Of a DNA stretch of 64,000 nucleotides, positions 11,347-23,237 are shown in pieces. Below the pieces are notes generated by a model. It searched no databases and was not told the DNA's origin. It saw only the letters and a list, made by a program, of their open reading frames with translations. The stretch is from the NCBI GenBank assembly GCA_011947345.1, contig JAAVTG010001040.1:124001-188000 (forward strand), given 5' to 3'. Within the stretch, counting starts at the first letter, position 1. Each line of letters begins with the position of its first letter. Both the position numbers and the translations under genes were made by a program. The stretch comes from Phytophthora quininea. Its lineage: Eukaryota; Oomycota; Peronosporomycetes; Peronosporales; Peronosporaceae.

Positions 11347-11880
11347 ATGGTGGGGCCGTCGGCGAGCCAGCTTCAGCCGGAAATGCTTCGCGCAGGCGAG
11401 TTCGTCGAACACTATTCTCCAGCGTTTGTAGCAGGTGATAAGCGTGGTCACCGAATTGCTAGAGTGCTCAAAGTTACCAAGGAAGACGGCGACGTCTTCA
11501 TTCATCTCCACACAAGAGAGATCCTGCCGAAAGACTGGACTATGAAGAGATGGCGAGGCCGAACGGCTTCCTTCTGGGCCTGGCTTCGACCTTCTCTTAC
11601 ATCAGCTGTCTAGCATCAAAACAGCTATAGCTCCGGTCCATGTGGCGCCGCCCACACCTCCCGTTACAGCGGCTCAGCAGACGTTGGTGCTCCCTTGTTA
11701 TCCCGAGACACGGTTTCGATCTCGACGAGAAGCACAGTCAGCTGTTCTCCGTTTTGCTGTCAGCCACGGCTTCGCGGTTGTCACCGGAGACACCATTCCA
11801 GACAAAGAGTGGCCAAGGTGCGTTGTGTTGCAAACTGTGAGGATCACCACTGGCAGCAGTCATAGCCGCTTTTAGCTCTG
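11347..11880 (+). pseudogene. Possible transposon-derived coding fragments
   Basis: At about 11,390-11,550 a frame reads EFVEHYSPAFVAGDKRGHRI and on to LPKDWTMKR, with coding-like composition. At about 11,690-11,820 another frame has F-R-S-R-R-E-A-Q-S-A-V-L-R-F-A followed by SHGFAVV, resembling the N-terminal domain of FAR1/MULE-related proteins. Neither forms a complete gene, and the assignment to a MULE-like element is tentative. Confidence 0.3.
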
Positions 11881-12391
11881 CGAGCTTGTCTTTGTTTGAA
11901 GAGTTCTTTTTGGCGGATGGCTTGCTCGACAGTGATAGCAACGCGTGGCGGGTTTCTGCTATGGATTTCTGCACTTCATCGAGTCGTTTGATCACATTTG
12001 AGGACATCGGTGCTAGTTCTGGCACCAAAAGCTGTTGATCGTGGTGTTGCTTTGTCAATGCCAGCAGCTCGAGCTTCGAGACAACCAACGTGTCGGACCA
12101 TGTGCATGTAGAGCTGTCGTATAGTTCCAACTTGAACAAGTTCGCGTCCGTATGGGCTTCGTCGATGTCTGCAGCTTCAGACTCCACAGAATACAGAGAG
12201 TATCGCACCCGCTTTCCTGAAATTCGGCAGCATCCAGAAGCCACAAGGTTTTTACTGGGCTGCATGTGCACCCTCGACAAGTAAGTTCGTTGCCCCCATA
12301 TTGCTTGACTCATTTTCTGTAGAAGACTGGGGGTAAGGCCTTCATAAAATAATGCAATCGAAACGTCGAGTGTTCTGATTGGTATTACCAA
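11881..12391 (-). CDS. Hypothetical protein fragment
   Basis: A minus-strand frame starting at 12,391 stays open for 217 codons to 11,738. Its last third overlaps the opposite-strand fragment above and is probably a shadow. The middle (MSSNVIKRLDEVQKSIAETR) looks like a coiled coil, followed by a Lys/Ser-rich stretch. I do not recognise the family. It may be a fragment of a mobile element. Confidence 0.3.
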
Positions 12392-12484
12392 TTTGATAGC
12401 GTCAAGGCCCGTAGCAACGACACTAGTACTCCAACGTCACAGTTTAATTTGCATTCACACTCAAGCTACCGGTCAGTCTTTCCA

Positions 12485-12895
12485 TCACCATCACTTGCGT
12501 CAGCTCCATTCTGCTCGTGGCCAGCGCCGCTCTCCTCACCAGCTGCAATGCCGCTTCGACGTCGGACAACACCAAACTGTCCACGATGACCCAGGCTAAC
12601 GTCGTGGGGGCCATTCCCCAGTCAAGCGATTCCTGCGCCGCAAGCAGCAGATTGAGGAGGGCGACGAAGACGACGACCAAGACGAAGAACGCCGGGCTGG
12701 GATTGATGCAGCGTTAATGAAGAAGTCGGACATTCGCCAGCTATTGAAAAAGCACAGCAGATCTGCTAAAGTTTTCCAGGGCTGGCTGAACGAGGTCAAG
12801 CTGCTGAGAGAGATAACTCTCGCAACAAAGAGGCCAAGGAGATCTACACGAAGCTCTTCATGACAAAGTTCCGGGACGGTGCATACGCATTTATA
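12485..12895 (+). pseudogene. RXLR effector relic with lost start codon
   Basis: DNA matching the effector signal peptide and leader runs from about 12,485, but the usual ACCATGCGCGTC is ACCATCACTTGCGTC, so the start codon is gone. The leader (SDNTKLSTMTQA) is followed by a frameshift near 12,605, after which an RFLR-like sequence, an acidic dEER region and the module KKSDIRQLLKKHSRSAKVF follow in other frames. The C-terminal module is the one also seen at 8,530-8,705. Confidence 0.65.
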
Positions 12896-13077
12896 CCCGC
12901 GCCTCAAACAGTCGTTAGCGAAGAGAATTATTGCCAAATTGCTTTGTGCTTTACCCGCAGGAGACCTAAGCAGCTATCATAGTATATGTTGGTAGTTCCA
13001 GCTCCCGCGTCGGTGCTCAGTGTGTCTTGGAATCCTCGACCTACTACAGCAACCGCTCTAAACCAACGCAACATTCG

Positions 13078-13195
13078 GGTGCTTCGTAGTAGATCTGAAG
13101 CTACGAGAGAAATTCGCTAACTTGGTAATCATCGTTAAGACGACACTGTTGATGTACAACACGCAAAAGAGATAGGAATCAATGGTGATAGATTC
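13078..13195. repeat. LINE 3'-tail-like repeat
   Basis: About 120 bp matching 42,122-42,254, starting at GTAGTAGATCTGAAGCTACG. It resembles the LINE 3' tail near 47,174-47,230, so it is probably a tail remnant. No coding part remains here. Confidence 0.55.
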
Positions 13196-13549
13196 ACTCA
13201 AACTATCATTCGACTGGGCCTCGAGGCGCCCACGAGTGTTAACTTATCTCCGCCCCAGCTAGCAATTTGGATACCACGACAATGAACAAATCACTCTTTT
13301 CTTAGTTTGGTAGCTAACTGGACGAATTATTCTCTATCCAGTCAATCATACTTACTCTCTCTATTCAATCGCAGTATTTTCACTGGGGTCAAAGTACAAA
13401 AAAATCTAGATCGCATCAGTTCATGTCGAAATTAAGCAAAATATTCAATGACAACACCGCAAAGCAAAGCGCTACCGCTGGGCCATCTAAAGCAATACCA
13501 TCCTATCTGCTTTCTGTTTTTGATTGAACATGTCGAGTATAATGCCACA

Positions 13550-14330
13550 TTAATGGGTATCATTATTTGTAATTATAGTTGCGATCCACGCAGCACAGTC
13601 CTTCCCGTGGTGCCATATTCGAACTGCTTCAACCATACAAACTCGACACCGCTGCAAATAGTATGGTGTCTGAAGCCTTGCCGAGCGAGAAGACAGATAC
13701 GCACCTCCAGCCCACTGATCAGCCAACATGAGACTTACGTGAGGGAAAATCACACGAAGTAACTCCACAGCGGCGATATGCTGCGCGACGACTTCCTCCT
13801 CGAAGTGATCTTGCTTTACCAGTGTATACAGTATCTCGGTGGCAAAACCACCCAGAGTTTTCAGCGCAGCCTGTCGATCTTCTTTCGCGACCTCAGCATT
13901 GGCTTTCTCGTTTGCCAGTCACCGCAGTTGTACTATCAAGTCGCTTTCCAAAAGGCCCTGGAGTTCTCACGGAGCAGTGCTTCTACCAGCTTGACGTTCG
14001 ATAAGCTTACGTGTGCGATTGCCTCTCGATTGGTTCAGCAGACGAACTGAAGATAGAGGTAACGATTTCAGGAATGCGTGGGGGCTGTCCGTAATGTACC
14101 CAACAGCTTCGTTCACCCCCAAACCAGTCTCTTGGCGCTGATCCACCGTACTGGCCGTCGGCAGAGGCGGCACAACGCTCTGAATTCTTGCAGTTGTTGA
14201 TAATGGCATCTTGAGTGCATGGATGGAGCGATTTCGCGTGCGCTGTCGGCGTGGGCGTACTTCCTTGCTTGACTGTCGAAGCACCAGTCCCAACACATTC
14301 TCCGATCTTGGGCCAAGGTTCTTGGCATGA
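13550..14330 (-). pseudogene. Degenerate coding remnant of unknown family
   Basis: Minus-strand frames show protein-like segments in order: VGYITDSPHAFLKSLPLSSV, KLIERQ, LVEALLRENSRAFWK, then ANEKANAEVAKEDRQAALKT and on to HIAAVELLRVIFPHVSLMLA. They need at least two frame changes, and stops intervene. Composition is helical and Glu/Ala-rich. I do not recognise the family. Confidence 0.35.
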
Positions 14331-14406
14331 TGTCCGACTGCAAATATGGATACTATAGCACCACCAAGCTTGTTAGCACGACTGTACTTGCTTGTGAAAT
14401 ACTAGT

Positions 14407-14792
14407 ATGAAAGAAGCAGCGCAGCGGAATGAGAACGATCACCATCGGCATCTCGGAAACGGAACTACCGTAGGGAAATTTAATGGTCGAAATGCCCCGC
14501 GGCACTTCGACACGTTCCAGCCTGGCGAAGAGAATTCGCACGAGTTTGACTTTGCCCGTGCGTACGCGCAGTCGCCGGACGATGGGAGCACGAGTTCACA
14601 GTGTTCCACACCTCCACGAAGTCTGCGGTTGACTACATGTGGTTTACTCGGAGTTCGATACACTGCCACGGCGTCGTGGAGATGACCCCTGCTGGGCTCT
14701 TGTTTGCGAATGGCGTTGAACTGCCCACAATGGAGCATTCGAGCGACCACAAGTCGCTCACAGCATGCAGCATGATTCCCGTTGGGCTTTGA
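14407..14792 (+). pseudogene. CCR4-like EEP-domain fragment
   Basis: The end of an endonuclease/exonuclease/phosphatase domain resembling CCR4/nocturnin/2',5'-phosphodiesterase proteins. The frame ending at 14,792 contains FHTSTKSAVDYMWFTRSSIH and ELPTMEHSSDHKSL, matching the family's final VVDYI.. and ..PSDH.AL motifs (the SDH histidine is catalytic). The preceding frame (14,407-14,600) supplies FNGRNAPRHFDTFQPGEE and needs a shift to join. N-terminus missing. Confidence 0.5.
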
Positions 14793-14904
14793 AGGAATAT
14801 GGGGGCCGTTGAGTTTGGCTTTGACTGGTGGTAGTGATATTAATAACTGGTGAGCAAAGTGTTTGCGAGACAATTTCTGACTGTGAATAAAAATCGCGCC
14901 ACCA

Positions 14905-14990
14905 TTAGAAAACAATATGTTTATCATCAGGCTGGGCAAAACACGATCGCTCAACAACGAACTACTTTATTTAAGTGGACAAGAGGCAGG
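14905..14990 (+). repeat. Remnant of the effector 5' flank
   Basis: Resembles about 2,715-2,790 (shared GTAAAACACGATC-type core, here GGGCAAAACACGATCGCTC, followed by CTTTATTTAA versus CTTTATCTAA). It lies 0.8 kb upstream of the effector at 15,814, as expected if flank and gene were duplicated together. Confidence 0.45.
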
Positions 14991-15750
14991 CAGAACATGG
15001 TAGTATGAGCATTCCCACTTAGATAAGACAATTGTTCTTGTTCCGTTTGGTTGGCAAAGGTTTTTGTAAACACCATCATCGATCGCGTGCACAAAAATTT
15101 CAATAAACCTCGTATTGTTGCCAAGCGAAAGACCGCAGTACCGAGCAAACTGCGATCGCAGTTGTGACAGCGCTAAAAGAACACGAGTCATACCCTGCAT
15201 TCCGACTTTACGTAACAGTGAATGGTATCACAATCACTTAACGATCTTCCGGTCCAATAGCTTCATCGCAGCATAATCACCGCGATCCCTTCGTGTTGTC
15301 GACAGCATGTCTGGATCCTACACTTTTACAGCTCATCTTTAGCAACTAATCCTTAACAGCTGGTATATCGGACTCAAGCTGAACAAAATCATCATAGCTG
15401 CAACTTGCAACGGACTGAGCATGAGCTCGATTCACTTTTTAAAACACGTCGTCAACTAGAGTACAAACACTACATAAAAAGCCGTTGAGGACCTGCTACC
15501 CTCGCAATCGACTTACGTTCTGTAGTATTGTCGTGCAGACGAATGTATTCGGACAGCAAAATCTCCGGATGGGATGTTCGCGGGTTATGATGAGAGTTGT
15601 AGGTAGGTACAGTCATGCTTCATAAAACAAGTCGTAAAGCAATGCACAAGGAAAGCTACGGCATACGAAATGTCATCGGATGGGTCAGGCGTCATGATTG
15701 GAATCGTCACTGCCCATTCCAGCAGTACGATCAAGTCACTTGACTTCGCC
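14991..15750. other. Unassigned upstream region
   Basis: No supported gene between the 5'-flank remnant and the core promoter of the effector at 15,814. Confidence 0.35.
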
Positions 15751-15752
15751 AG

Positions 15753-15768
15753 CCTCACTTTTCAATTG
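15753..15768 (+). promoter_or_regulatory. Oomycete core promoter
   Basis: CCTCACTTTTCAATTG, about 45 bp before the ATG at 15,814. Close match to the oomycete initiator plus flanking element. Confidence 0.6.
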
Positions 15769-15813
15769 GCTTTTGCCCACCCAAGCTCGTCAGTCACCTC
15801 TCCCAGCTTCACC

Positions 15814-16274
15814 ATGCGCGTCAGTTCCATCCTACTCGTGGCCGCCGTCGCTCTCCTCGCCACTTGCAACGTCGCGTCGGCTGCGGACAACACCAAGCTC
15901 TCCACGGTGACCCAGGCTGAGGCTGTGGAAACCGTCGATGCTGTCCCCGCCAAGAGGTTCCTGCGCAGCAAGCAGCAGTATATTGAGGACGACAGCGACC
16001 TGGATGACGACGACGACCAGGATGACGATGACGACCAGGATGAAGACGACCAGGACGAGGAGCGCTGGGCCGGTATTAGTAAAAACTATTGCCGAAGGAT
16101 TCGCAACTTCGCCAGTCTCTGAAGGAAAACAAGGAAGCTGCTGACGTGTGGAAGGGGTGGCTGAAGGCAGGTAAGAAGCCGAGTGAAATAAAAGGCAACG
16201 ATCCGGTCAAGAAGATCTACTCGACGCTCTTCTTCAAGAAGTACCCCAACGGCTTCGTGCCTCCTAAACCTTAG
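15814..16274 (+). pseudogene. RXLR-dEER effector with one frameshift
   Basis: The ATG at 15,814 gives a signal peptide, leader, RFLR at residues 48-51 and a long Asp-rich dEER stretch. This frame stops at 16,122 after 102 residues. The C-terminal module continues in another frame (16,089-16,274) with SQLRQSLKENKEAADVWKGW and ends KKYPNGFVPPKP. The switch lies at a run of five A residues near 16,080, and one extra A would restore a single frame, so this could be a sequencing error rather than true loss. The same C-terminal module, without its N-terminus, lies at 62,755-62,954. WKGWL resembles the W motif of effector WY folds. Confidence 0.75.
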
Positions 16275-16989
16275 GCTCCGCAAATCCAGCGAAGTACATT
16301 TCAGCTGCTAAAACACGCATAATAGCCTCTCGTGCTTTGTGATATCGGTACTTCTTCCATTCCGAATGTTTAGGACTTGCAAGTTGTGACGATGACCATG
16401 GTGAAAACGAACTAGCGAACCAACGATTATCTACAACAGGAACCGTACACAACAGCACAGCTAGCGGTATCATAAGGTAATGCTGTGCCGGCGTTGACAC
16501 GACACAAACCACTAAGCTTACTGTCAAAGCGAGATCATCGGTGGCTGCTGCATTACACGTAAACAAGCTTAAGGCTAACGAGGGCTTATCATACCAAATT
16601 CTCGCAACGGTCTACTGTACTAAACGCTTAGTGCCGACAAGAAGTGGCCCTGAGTCGTGGGCTGTCTGAGAGATTAGAGCCAGATATGAAACCTTTGTCA
16701 TGGGTAGCTAAGAGACAACACCTCTACATTCGGGCAGCTCCTAAGTATCACGCTTTCTTCGATCTCGTTTCGCGGTCCTTCCAATGTCAGCGCCTTCAAT
16801 GAAGCTCCAAACTGTAGATAATAAATGCGATTCCAAGGCTACTCTCCAGACCTTCAGTGGGGGAACGAGCAGTAATAAACGCTTGCATAAGTAACTAATT
16901 TACTGTTCCTAAGTGGGAAAGAATCCTGTATCCGGAGACAACGTTTTCTCTTCCTTCAAAAATTTGTCAAAGTCCTCGCTTGTCATAAT
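16275..16989. other. Unassigned stretch
   Basis: No gene recognised. The 25 bp after the effector stop (GGCTCCGCAAATCCAGCG) match the DNA after 62,954, then similarity ends. Confidence 0.35.
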
Positions 16990-17210
16990 GAAAACGACGA
17001 AACAGTGTGGTATAGATTCATAGCAGAATTACTACGGCACCGATATGGGGAGTTTGTACGTCCGTGGTCGGGAGAGTTTTGCTACAAAATCCCTGAACCT
17101 CCTGGATGGAAAGCAGCAATGCTCCCGTTATGGTGGCGCAAACTACTGCAAGACTGGAGCCGATTAAATGGCCAAGCAAGTACTCATTACGATCTGTTGT
17201 GCAGGTAATT
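16990..17210 (+). mobile_element. LINE fragment, plus strand
   Basis: An open stretch with VWYRFIAELLRHRYGEFVRP and PPGWKAAMLPLWWRKLL matches the post-polymerase region of the LINE at 45,820-45,990. It is isolated from other LINE DNA of this orientation. Confidence 0.7.
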
Positions 17211-17539
17211 CCATCTGGATTTCGTTCTGTGCTGTTGCTACGATAAGGTCTCGTTGAAGCCGTCTTGTGTCAAACCAGCCTTATGGCCCATAAAAGTCAA
17301 ACATGGTTTCTTCTTCCATTTTTGCCAGAAATGTCACTGCTTCCGAGTCTTCTCGTGATGGTGTTCCCCACTGCACTGCGAAGAATTGTTCAATATCATG
17401 TTGAAGTGACAGCAACTCTCGATCTTTGTGTTTTGCTCTGGCATCCATTTCTAGTCTGTAATTTTTGTCCAGTCTATCGATGCGTAAGTATGTTTCAGTT
17501 GCTGTGGTAAGCTCCAGAAGTCTTGCCAGGCTCTGCTGG
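17211..17539. other. Unassigned spacer between LINE pieces
   Basis: No recognised gene. Confidence 0.3.
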
Positions 17540-19945
17540 TGTTAAGTTGAAATGATTTGACTAACTAGTTGGCGGATTCTCTCGTCTGGAAGGTGTAGCT
17601 TAGACAATCTATCTAATCAAGAATCCCTTCGCAGAATTCAGCTAAACTCGCGGGATCCAAATACCCTGCGGCCGTTCTAGAAGAATGTCCTTCGGAGGAT
17701 CAAACCCCAATTGCCGGACTAGTTCTGCAATCGCTGAGGAATCGCAATGAAGATCTGTCGCATGCTGGTAAATGAATTGGTAGTGTATCTTAAAGGAACT
17801 TTGCAGATCAGCAACGTTAGGCATTTCTGCCTCCGTCTCACGGAAATGAATGTCGTTTTGCAATCTCTATGTAGCGTGGAAAACAATAGCAGTTTGCACT
17901 TTCCAAAGAAGCAGCAATTCTTTTGCTTCTCTCTCCATCTTGTGCGGATATCTTGTAGCTTTGGAAAAAGCAACAGTCGCCAGCTTAGAGATAGTCGGAA
18001 GACTGATGACCACGGAGCCCACACTTGGCGCCACATTTCTCTCAAGGCTGGGCACGTATAAAGGCAGTGCTCAACCGTTTCGATAGCTTGACACGTAGGA
18101 CGAACACATTGTTGAATGTTTGGGTCCAGTGATCTTAGAAAGTAAAGCCGCGAGCCCACAGTCAAATCACCAAAGTACAGGCGCAGCATTATGTCATGGA
18201 CCACAGGTAAGAGAAACCCACGAAGTGATAGGAAGCTCGATAATGCTTGATGAACGCGTTGTCTAGGGCACCCCAACTCTTCCATCGGATGATGATCCAT
18301 ATCTGGTACTTTTTGAAGGAGTTTTGTCCAATCTTGAAGTCGCAAGTATGGGAAGAAGCGCGCTTTTGGCTCAGTTGGAACCAACCCATTCACTTTCACT
18401 CCAAATACTGGTGGTGTGTTTGAAATTGCCACAACTCGAATACCCCCAGCTTCAGGGTCCGGCAGAACACGATAAAAACTTGCGTCAACTGATGATAAAG
18501 CCGAAATATATCGTGCAGAACAATTTGGGATCCACGGGTAGGATGAAGCGCTGAACATACTTTAGTAAAAAGTAGTGGACGACGGCCAACAGCGATTACC
18601 ATCCAGGAAGTCTGCAAAACACCAAAATTGGTGTTCTGCAAGTGCGCGGCATAAATTGCGAAATTTTATGGATCCTGCGCCAAGCGGCTTCGAGGATCTT
18701 GTGGCTCCGCGAGCGTACAAAAAGTGAAACGCTGGTACCTTGCTCCACCATATTGGACTAGATAGCACGAACTGCAACGTACTGGTTCTACTTTGGTGTA
18801 AAGACGTTCGACTTGGCCATTGAATACGGTTCCACTCCTTCAAAACATGCCGCCACCACAAGGGGAGCATTGTAGTCCTCCATCCTGCGGGCTTCGGAGG
18901 TTCTTGGAGCAGAAAATCACCCGAAGCAGGTCGCGCGAACTTGCCATATCGTCGTTGGAGCATTGCCAACAGTGGGCGATACCATACATCATCATCTGTA
19001 GGAGTAGCAGCGCTAATCGTAGCTACAATTTTCTGCAGAAGTTGGAAGTGCTGACGCTGGATAATCATCTTCACGACAGGAACCCCAATACCATCCGCGT
19101 CCCGGGGTCGTGCAGCTAATCCTTTCTTAACAATACTTATTCCTGCTTTCCCAACGCTCACTCGGTTGTACAGTACATATCGATTAACAATTCCTTGCCA
19201 GCGATTTATAAACCGAGTTGGAATCGTCACGGTGGCTGTAAAATACCAGAGTAGTGATAAAATCTCTGCTTGTGCAATCAGTCTTCGCCCAAGCAGGGTT
19301 CTTGCTCTACCTTGCCAAAGCTTCAACCGTGTTATCAAGTTTTTGTCCAGTTGATTCGCGAGCACTGTGGAGATATCAAAATTGCCGAATGGAATACCGA
19401 GATAACGCGTTGTTTCACCGCGTACCAGAGTGCGTAGTGGTTCAATGGTCGGTGCTGAGTACCTGTTGTTAAGACTCATTATCACGCTTTTAGCTTGGTT
19501 CAGTTGGGCCCCAGAGCCTGCGCAATACGTCTCCACAAGTTGGAGTTGTTCTTTTAGCTGACGTTTTCCTTTTGCGAATAACACTGTGTCATCAGCGAAG
19601 AAGGCTACTGGTATGCATAAATCTTGATCTACGCGAACTCCTAGGTTCCGATGTGCTCGTAAGAGATTGCCGAGCGGTTCCAGGGAGAGAGCGAATAGAT
19701 ACGGGGATAATGGATCACCCTGCTTAACCCTTCGACCAGGTGTCAAGGAGTCTTGAGCCCATCCATTTATCATGAGCGAGCACTCAGATTCTGTGTACAT
19801 CAGCTTGATCCATGTCAGGAAGCGCGCTCCAAACCTTGGCGTTCAAGTACACGGAAAAGGTATTGGCGATTCACTCTGTCGTAGGCTTTAGCAAAATCCA
19901 AAAATGTTGCTAGTCCTTTGTGGTTTTGAGATGTCATCAAGGAGG
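17540..19945 (-). mobile_element. 5'-truncated LINE (polymerase and C-terminal region)
   Basis: Read from 19,945 down. The polymerase starts at the FAKAYDRVNRQYLF block, shifts frame near 19,830 (one A missing from an A run), then is open from 19,800 to 18,562 (412 codons) with FADDTVLFAKG. The C-terminal zinc-binding region follows in broken frames (18,558-17,719 and 17,863-17,642), with a Cys-Cys-His-Cys pattern around QQCVRPTCQAIETVEHCLYTC. The 3' tail ends near 17,540. The 5' truncation at about 19,945 abuts another LINE 3' end. 18,996-19,945 belongs to the 2.4 kb duplication. Confidence 0.8.
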
Positions 19946-21432
19946 AAATTGAATTGATTAACTGTTTAGCGGATTTCTCGTCTTAAGGTGATAAGCTATC
20001 TATCCGTGAGAGTTACGTTCGTGTCGTCCACATGTGGTGCATGGGTTCCGGGATATTGTTTTCTGGCGGGTCGAAGCCAAGTTTTTGCAGCACACAGACC
20101 ACAGTAGCGCGGTTGCAATGAAACTCATGTGCGTGTTGGTAGAGGAATTGGTAGTGCATCTTGAACGAGTTCAGCAGATTGAGAATACTTGGCACTTCAG
20201 CTGTCGTTTCCTGGAAATGAATGTCGTTCCTTAGTCTCTATGTTGCATGAAACACAATCGCTGTGTAGATCCTCCACAGAAGCATTAGTTCTTTGTGTTC
20301 ACTTCTCCAGTTCCTACGGAGGTCTTGCAATCTTGGGAAGAGTAGCAACCTCCAGCTTAGGTCGACGCAAAGAACGTCGACCACCGGCTCCATCGTTCGC
20401 TCCACATTGGTTCTAATGACGGGCACGTGAAAAACAGTGTTCTACCGTTTCGATCTCCTGGCATTCCGGACGAACGCAGTTTTGGATGGTAGGATTTAGT
20501 TCTTTGAGGAAGTATAGTCGTGAACCGACTGTGAGGTCTCGAAGCACATTCGTACTATCACATCATGAATTACCGGCAGTAGATATCCACGTAGAGAAAT
20601 CACACCAGACAAGGTTTCATGGATCCTTTGTCGAGGACACCCCAGGTCTTCCATCGGATGATGCATCAACTCCGGAACTTGGTGGAGAAGCACCTTCCAA
20701 TCTTGCGATCGCAAATTTGGGAAGAATCGCGTGGTTGGTTCTGTTGGGAGACAGCTGCTTAGCTTGATTCCAAATATCGGTGGCAACTTCGTACTTCTTA
20801 CATTCCTCCTGCCTCCGGATGCGGTAGTAAGCGATGAAATAATCGGCTCATTTGATGGTAGAGCACGAAAATGTCATGCGGAAGCACTTTCGTCCCAAGT
20901 ATTGGAATATTTTCTGTGTGCAATAGCACAATGACCTCGGCAACTTATTCGCCGCCCACAGATGGTGACTTCTTGACGGAATCCCAGGCTTCTTCATGCC
21001 TTCATCTGCGTGAGGCCTTCAAGAACAGCGGTATCTACCTCGATGAATGGGCAATAGACAGAAGACCACCTTGGTCGTGTTATGGGACATTCGTCGACAA
21101 AGGTAGGTTGCCTTTATCATCCTGAAGACCACAGGGCAATATGTTCATCTTCAAGCTGTGTAAAACACGATCACACTACAAGGAACTTTATCTAAGAGAA
21201 GAAGAGGAGACTAGCTCCTCGCATTATCTACCGAGTACCAAGTGATTTAAGACCCTTTTGAGTGGCGATGGATTTCCGTGTGGCGTGGTCAATTTCGTAG
21301 CAGAAAAGGTTTGGTCTGGTTTTATCTCGAAGTCATTGTCATGAACAGCATGAGAGCCTGCAATCCTTCTTCAACGAGCGCTGCAAACTCCACAAGAACA
21401 AAACGGTGGCCAAGGCGTGGAAGAATGCATTG
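18996..21432. repeat. 2.4 kb near-identical duplication, copy 2
   Basis: Partner of 572-3,010, in the same orientation and again followed by an effector gene. The left edge falls inside a longer LINE copy that continues to the left here but not at 572. The duplication was therefore probably copied from here to the other site, or lost there. Confidence 0.8.
19946..20870 (-). mobile_element. LINE 3' end, second copy
   Basis: Near-identical to 1,536-2,450, with the same broken C-terminal frames (20,013-20,195; 20,238-20,426; 20,496-20,786). Small extra length differences (CAAAG versus CAAAAG near 20,370, CTCG versus CTCCG near 20,537) change the frames further. Confidence 0.75.
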
Positions 21433-21658
21433 GACACTAGCCGGATCTACATAACCATTCTATTCGTCACGACGGCAAGAAAAGCGTTCGCAAACACCGT
21501 TTACAAATCATCAGATGTGCTGTCACGGCTGATGATCTGACAACCGAGATCCATCTTTGGTATGGCCACTGAAGGCACTCGACTTGTGCTGCTTCCAGCG
21601 TCACTTTCAATTTGCTTCCGCACACTCAAGCCCTCCAGGCAAATGTTCCAGCCCCACC

Positions 21659-22141
21659 ATGCGCGTCAGTTCCATCCTACTCGTGGCCGCCGCCGCCGCT
21701 CTCCTCGCCACTTGCAACGTCGCATCGGCTGCGGACAACACCAAGCTGTCCGCGATGACCCGTGCTGATGCCGTGGAGGCCGTCGATGCTGTCCCCACCA
21801 AGAGGTTCCTGCGCAGCAAGCAGTTCGATGATGACGACGGCGGCGATAGAGACGACGGTAATAGAGACGGTGATGACGACGACAACTAGAAGGAAGAGCG
21901 CTGGGCGGGGATTTTCATCAAACGAATGGGGAGAACCGGCCGCGCCTTGTCGAGGGACAACATTGTCCGTGCGAATACGTTGAAGGGCTGGCTGAGAGAA
22001 CGCAAGCACCCGTCGACGTTAGAGGCCAATGGTATCCTCTCTCAAGGCACCATCGATCTGTACACGAGGCTCTACAATCTTAAGTACAGCGCTAGGCTTG
22101 GCATTCCATTCCAGTGCACTGGCATCCATTGCAATCGCTAA
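21659..22141 (+). pseudogene. RXLR effector with in-frame amber stop
   Basis: The ATG at 21,659 gives a signal peptide, leader, RFLR at residues 49-52 and an Asp-rich stretch, then TAG at 21,887-21,889 after 76 residues. The same frame continues through KEERWAGIFIKRMGRTGRAL and the GWLRERKHPSTLEANGI module to 22,141. Compared with the intact paralogue at 60,483-60,926, the normal stop after LKYSA is lost through a one-base deletion (GCTAGG versus GCGTAGG), adding 13 residues. It sits about 150 bp before the SAM-domain gene, as in the 60 kb copy. It is either a pseudogene or a readthrough candidate. I favour pseudogene. Confidence 0.75.
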
Positions 22142-22294
22142 ACCCAGCAGACTGTTCACTTTCGCTTACGATTTCTACCCTTCTTCATGCGGTTTACGTT
22201 CCAAATGTTGATCTTTTCTCGAAACGTTGTTCGACTTGACTAAAGTCGTGGACTTCTCACAGCTGGACGTCACCTGAGTTGTGTTGTTCGGGCT

Positions 22295-23119
22295 ACCTCG
22301 AGAAGCGGCGTCCGAAGCCTTGAACAATGTGGCGTCGGCCTTCACCACGTGCTTCAGCCGGTTACGGCAGCGTCGCGTGCAGTTCGCCGAGGAGCAACAG
22401 GAAGCTCTGCTGTCCCAGGACGAGCGCTTCTCCGAGGCAGCCATGATGGAGCTGCGACGACGAGTCATGGAGAGCGGCGTCAGCAGTGTCGCGACCGTCA
22501 AATGGGGACCCGTCGCTCCAACCCTGAACCAGCCGCCAATATCTCGTTGGAAACAGCGCAAACTCATGGAGAGAGCTCGAGCCCAAAGCAGTCCGGCCCA
22601 GTGGCGGAGACCCAGTCCCGAGAAGGAGCAGGAGGCCTTTTCAACGTTGGCCAGTGACACCGAGAAGGCTCTGGACGAAATCCTCGAGTCGACCAAGTCC
22701 AGGAAGACCGCCAAGTCGGTCGAGACGCTGGACGCCGAAGCTGTGAGGAAACTGAGTGTGGACGAGTTGCTGGCTCACGGATCCATCGCTCCTCCGGAGA
22801 AGACGGGGTGGAGCCTCCTGCTCTGTTGGATCTGCAAGATGAAGAGTGCGATGTGGATGACAGTGCACCGCTGGTGGAGTGGCTGGCACAGATCGACGTC
22901 TCGAGGGCGGAGGAGTACAGCGTGTACGCCAAACAACTGCAAGCGCACGGGTTCTTGACACTGGCCGATCTGGCTCAGCTCGAAAGCGACGACGACGTGG
23001 ACCAGGCCATGAGTGAGGTGGGGATCGCCAAGTTCGCACACAGACTTCGCATTCGCAAGGCCATTCAGCGACTTCACTCGAGCGATGAAGTGTCGGTTCC
23101 TGTCGCCGCGAGTGCGTGA
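22295..23119 (+). pseudogene. SAM-domain protein, 5'-truncated copy 1
   Basis: Copy of the gene at 28,711-29,634. It lacks the native first ~40 codons: similarity starts near 22,295 and the DNA before it is unrelated. The body (coiled-coil-like LRQRRVQFAEEQQEALLSQD, then Pro- and Ser-rich linker) is open to about 22,806. There GGGG replaces GGGGG of the intact copy, moving the C-terminal sterile alpha motif (VEWLAQIDVSRAEEY to HRLRIRKAIQRL) into the frame at 22,808-23,119. The copy at 59,459 shares the same GGGG and the same 5' junction, so the two descend from one duplicated block. The 3' end faces ATP-citrate lyase. Confidence 0.75.
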
Positions 23120-23237
23120 TGAAGAAGAACAAGGCAAAACATGGACACATAGCTCGTCGTTACTACTTAGCATCTACCTGCTTGCGGAGAATGTACCGGT
23201 ATGTAAAATGTCCGCCAGCACTCCTCTCTTTGTCTCT

